Of a stretch of 15,364 nucleotides of DNA, positions 15,113 through 15,364 are shown piece by piece. Below the pieces are notes generated by a model that had not been told where the DNA came from, made no database searches, and saw nothing but the letters and a program-made list of their open reading frames with translations. The stretch lies in NCBI GenBank assembly GCA_028290125.1, contig JAQGKM010000368.1:1-15364 (forward strand), given 5' to 3'. Position 1 is the first letter of the stretch; each line of letters starts with the position of its first letter. The translations under genes were made by a program, and so were the position numbers. Origin of the DNA: Hyphomicrobiales bacterium. GTDB lineage: Bacteria; Pseudomonadota; Alphaproteobacteria; Rhizobiales; Beijerinckiaceae.

Positions 15113-15364
15113 ATGATCCAGCACCTTCGTCCCGCCATCGTCCTCATGGCCCTGTTCACGCTGCTGACCGGCGTCGCCTATCCGCTGGCGATCACCGGCC
15201 TCGCGGCCATCGTCGCGCCGGACGCGGCGCGTGGATCCCTGCTCACGCGAGATGGCATCGTGGTCGGCTCGGCACTCATCGGCCAGAATTTTTCGGCGCC
15301 GCGCTATTTCCATCCGCGCCCATCGGCGACCAGCGCGCCCGATCCTGCGGACGCCTCCAAGACC
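15113..15364 (+). CDS. kdpC: K+-transporting ATPase subunit C, N-terminal part (cut by window edge)
   Basis: The first 84 codons of KdpC, the subunit with one membrane span and a periplasmic domain that assists the KdpA-KdpB pump. The span lies at about residues 8-30 (from AIVLMALF to AYPLAITGLA), followed by the family motifs GSALIGQNF (52-60) and RYFHPRPSAT (64-73). GAGGAAG precedes the ATG. The gene continues past the right edge, so length and C terminus cannot be assessed. Confidence 0.94.
   Translation, partial: MIQHLRPAIVLMALFTLLTGVAYPLAITGLAAIVAPDAARGSLLTRDGIVVGSALIGQNFSAPRYFHPRPSATSAPDPADASKT

Noticed and set aside
1..15364. Defence system, toxin-antitoxin, prophage or transposon content
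   Set aside because: The ribbon-helix-helix protein has no toxin partner, and no transposase, integrase, nuclease, terminal repeats or CRISPR repeats were seen. Base composition looks even across the window.

Overview
The window looks like chromosomal DNA of a GC-rich alphaproteobacterium, probably of the Hyphomicrobiales (Rhizobiales). This rests on strongly G/C-biased third codon positions, an Irr-type iron box (a regulator typical of this group), and the gene mix: an intracellular PHB depolymerase-type esterase with its ribbon-helix-helix partner, an FdhF/YdeP-type oxidoreductase with FdhD, and a kdpFABC operon. I cannot name genus or species. No rRNA, tRNA, insertion sequence, CRISPR array or phage gene was seen. 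Coding density is high and no gene-free stretch exceeds about 220 bases.

Layout. Positions 1-2880 (minus strand) hold a ferric iron ABC transporter: periplasmic binding protein fbpA, a fused two-domain permease fbpB, and the start of the ATPase fbpC, which runs off the left edge. The three genes are coupled by 4-base stop/start overlaps, and an Irr-box-like palindrome lies upstream of fbpA. Next, still on the minus strand, come an arginase (3037-3990) and a pair made of a PHB depolymerase-family esterase (4051-5175) and a ribbon-helix-helix regulator (5207-5623). Nested inverted repeats cover the regulator's ribosome binding site. Divergently on the plus strand lie a molybdopterin oxidoreductase of the FdhF/YdeP type (5842-8142) and fdhD (8135-8941), which overlap by 8 bases. 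A 10-bp perfect hairpin spanning the fdhD stop codon separates them from the convergent catalase-like heme protein (8958-10025, minus). Then come a possible 42-residue membrane protein (plus) and a glutathione S-transferase (minus). From 11124 to the right edge runs a kdp operon: a 27-residue membrane peptide, kdpF, kdpA, kdpB and the first 84 codons of kdpC.

How the genes work together. FbpABC imports ferric iron across the inner membrane and is probably induced by iron limitation through Irr. The esterase and its regulator probably act on stored polyhydroxyalkanoate or related esters. FdhD sulfurates the molybdenum cofactor needed by the adjacent oxidoreductase. KdpFABC is the high-affinity potassium pump; a KdpE-like direct repeat precedes it, but kdpD and kdpE are not in view. 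The blocks look like ordinary, separately controlled metabolic modules. I found no convincing new multi-gene system. The items most worth a second look are the small proteins (10182-10310 and 11124-11207), the Irr box, the nested repeats before the ribbon-helix-helix gene, and the stand-alone formate-dehydrogenase-like subunit.
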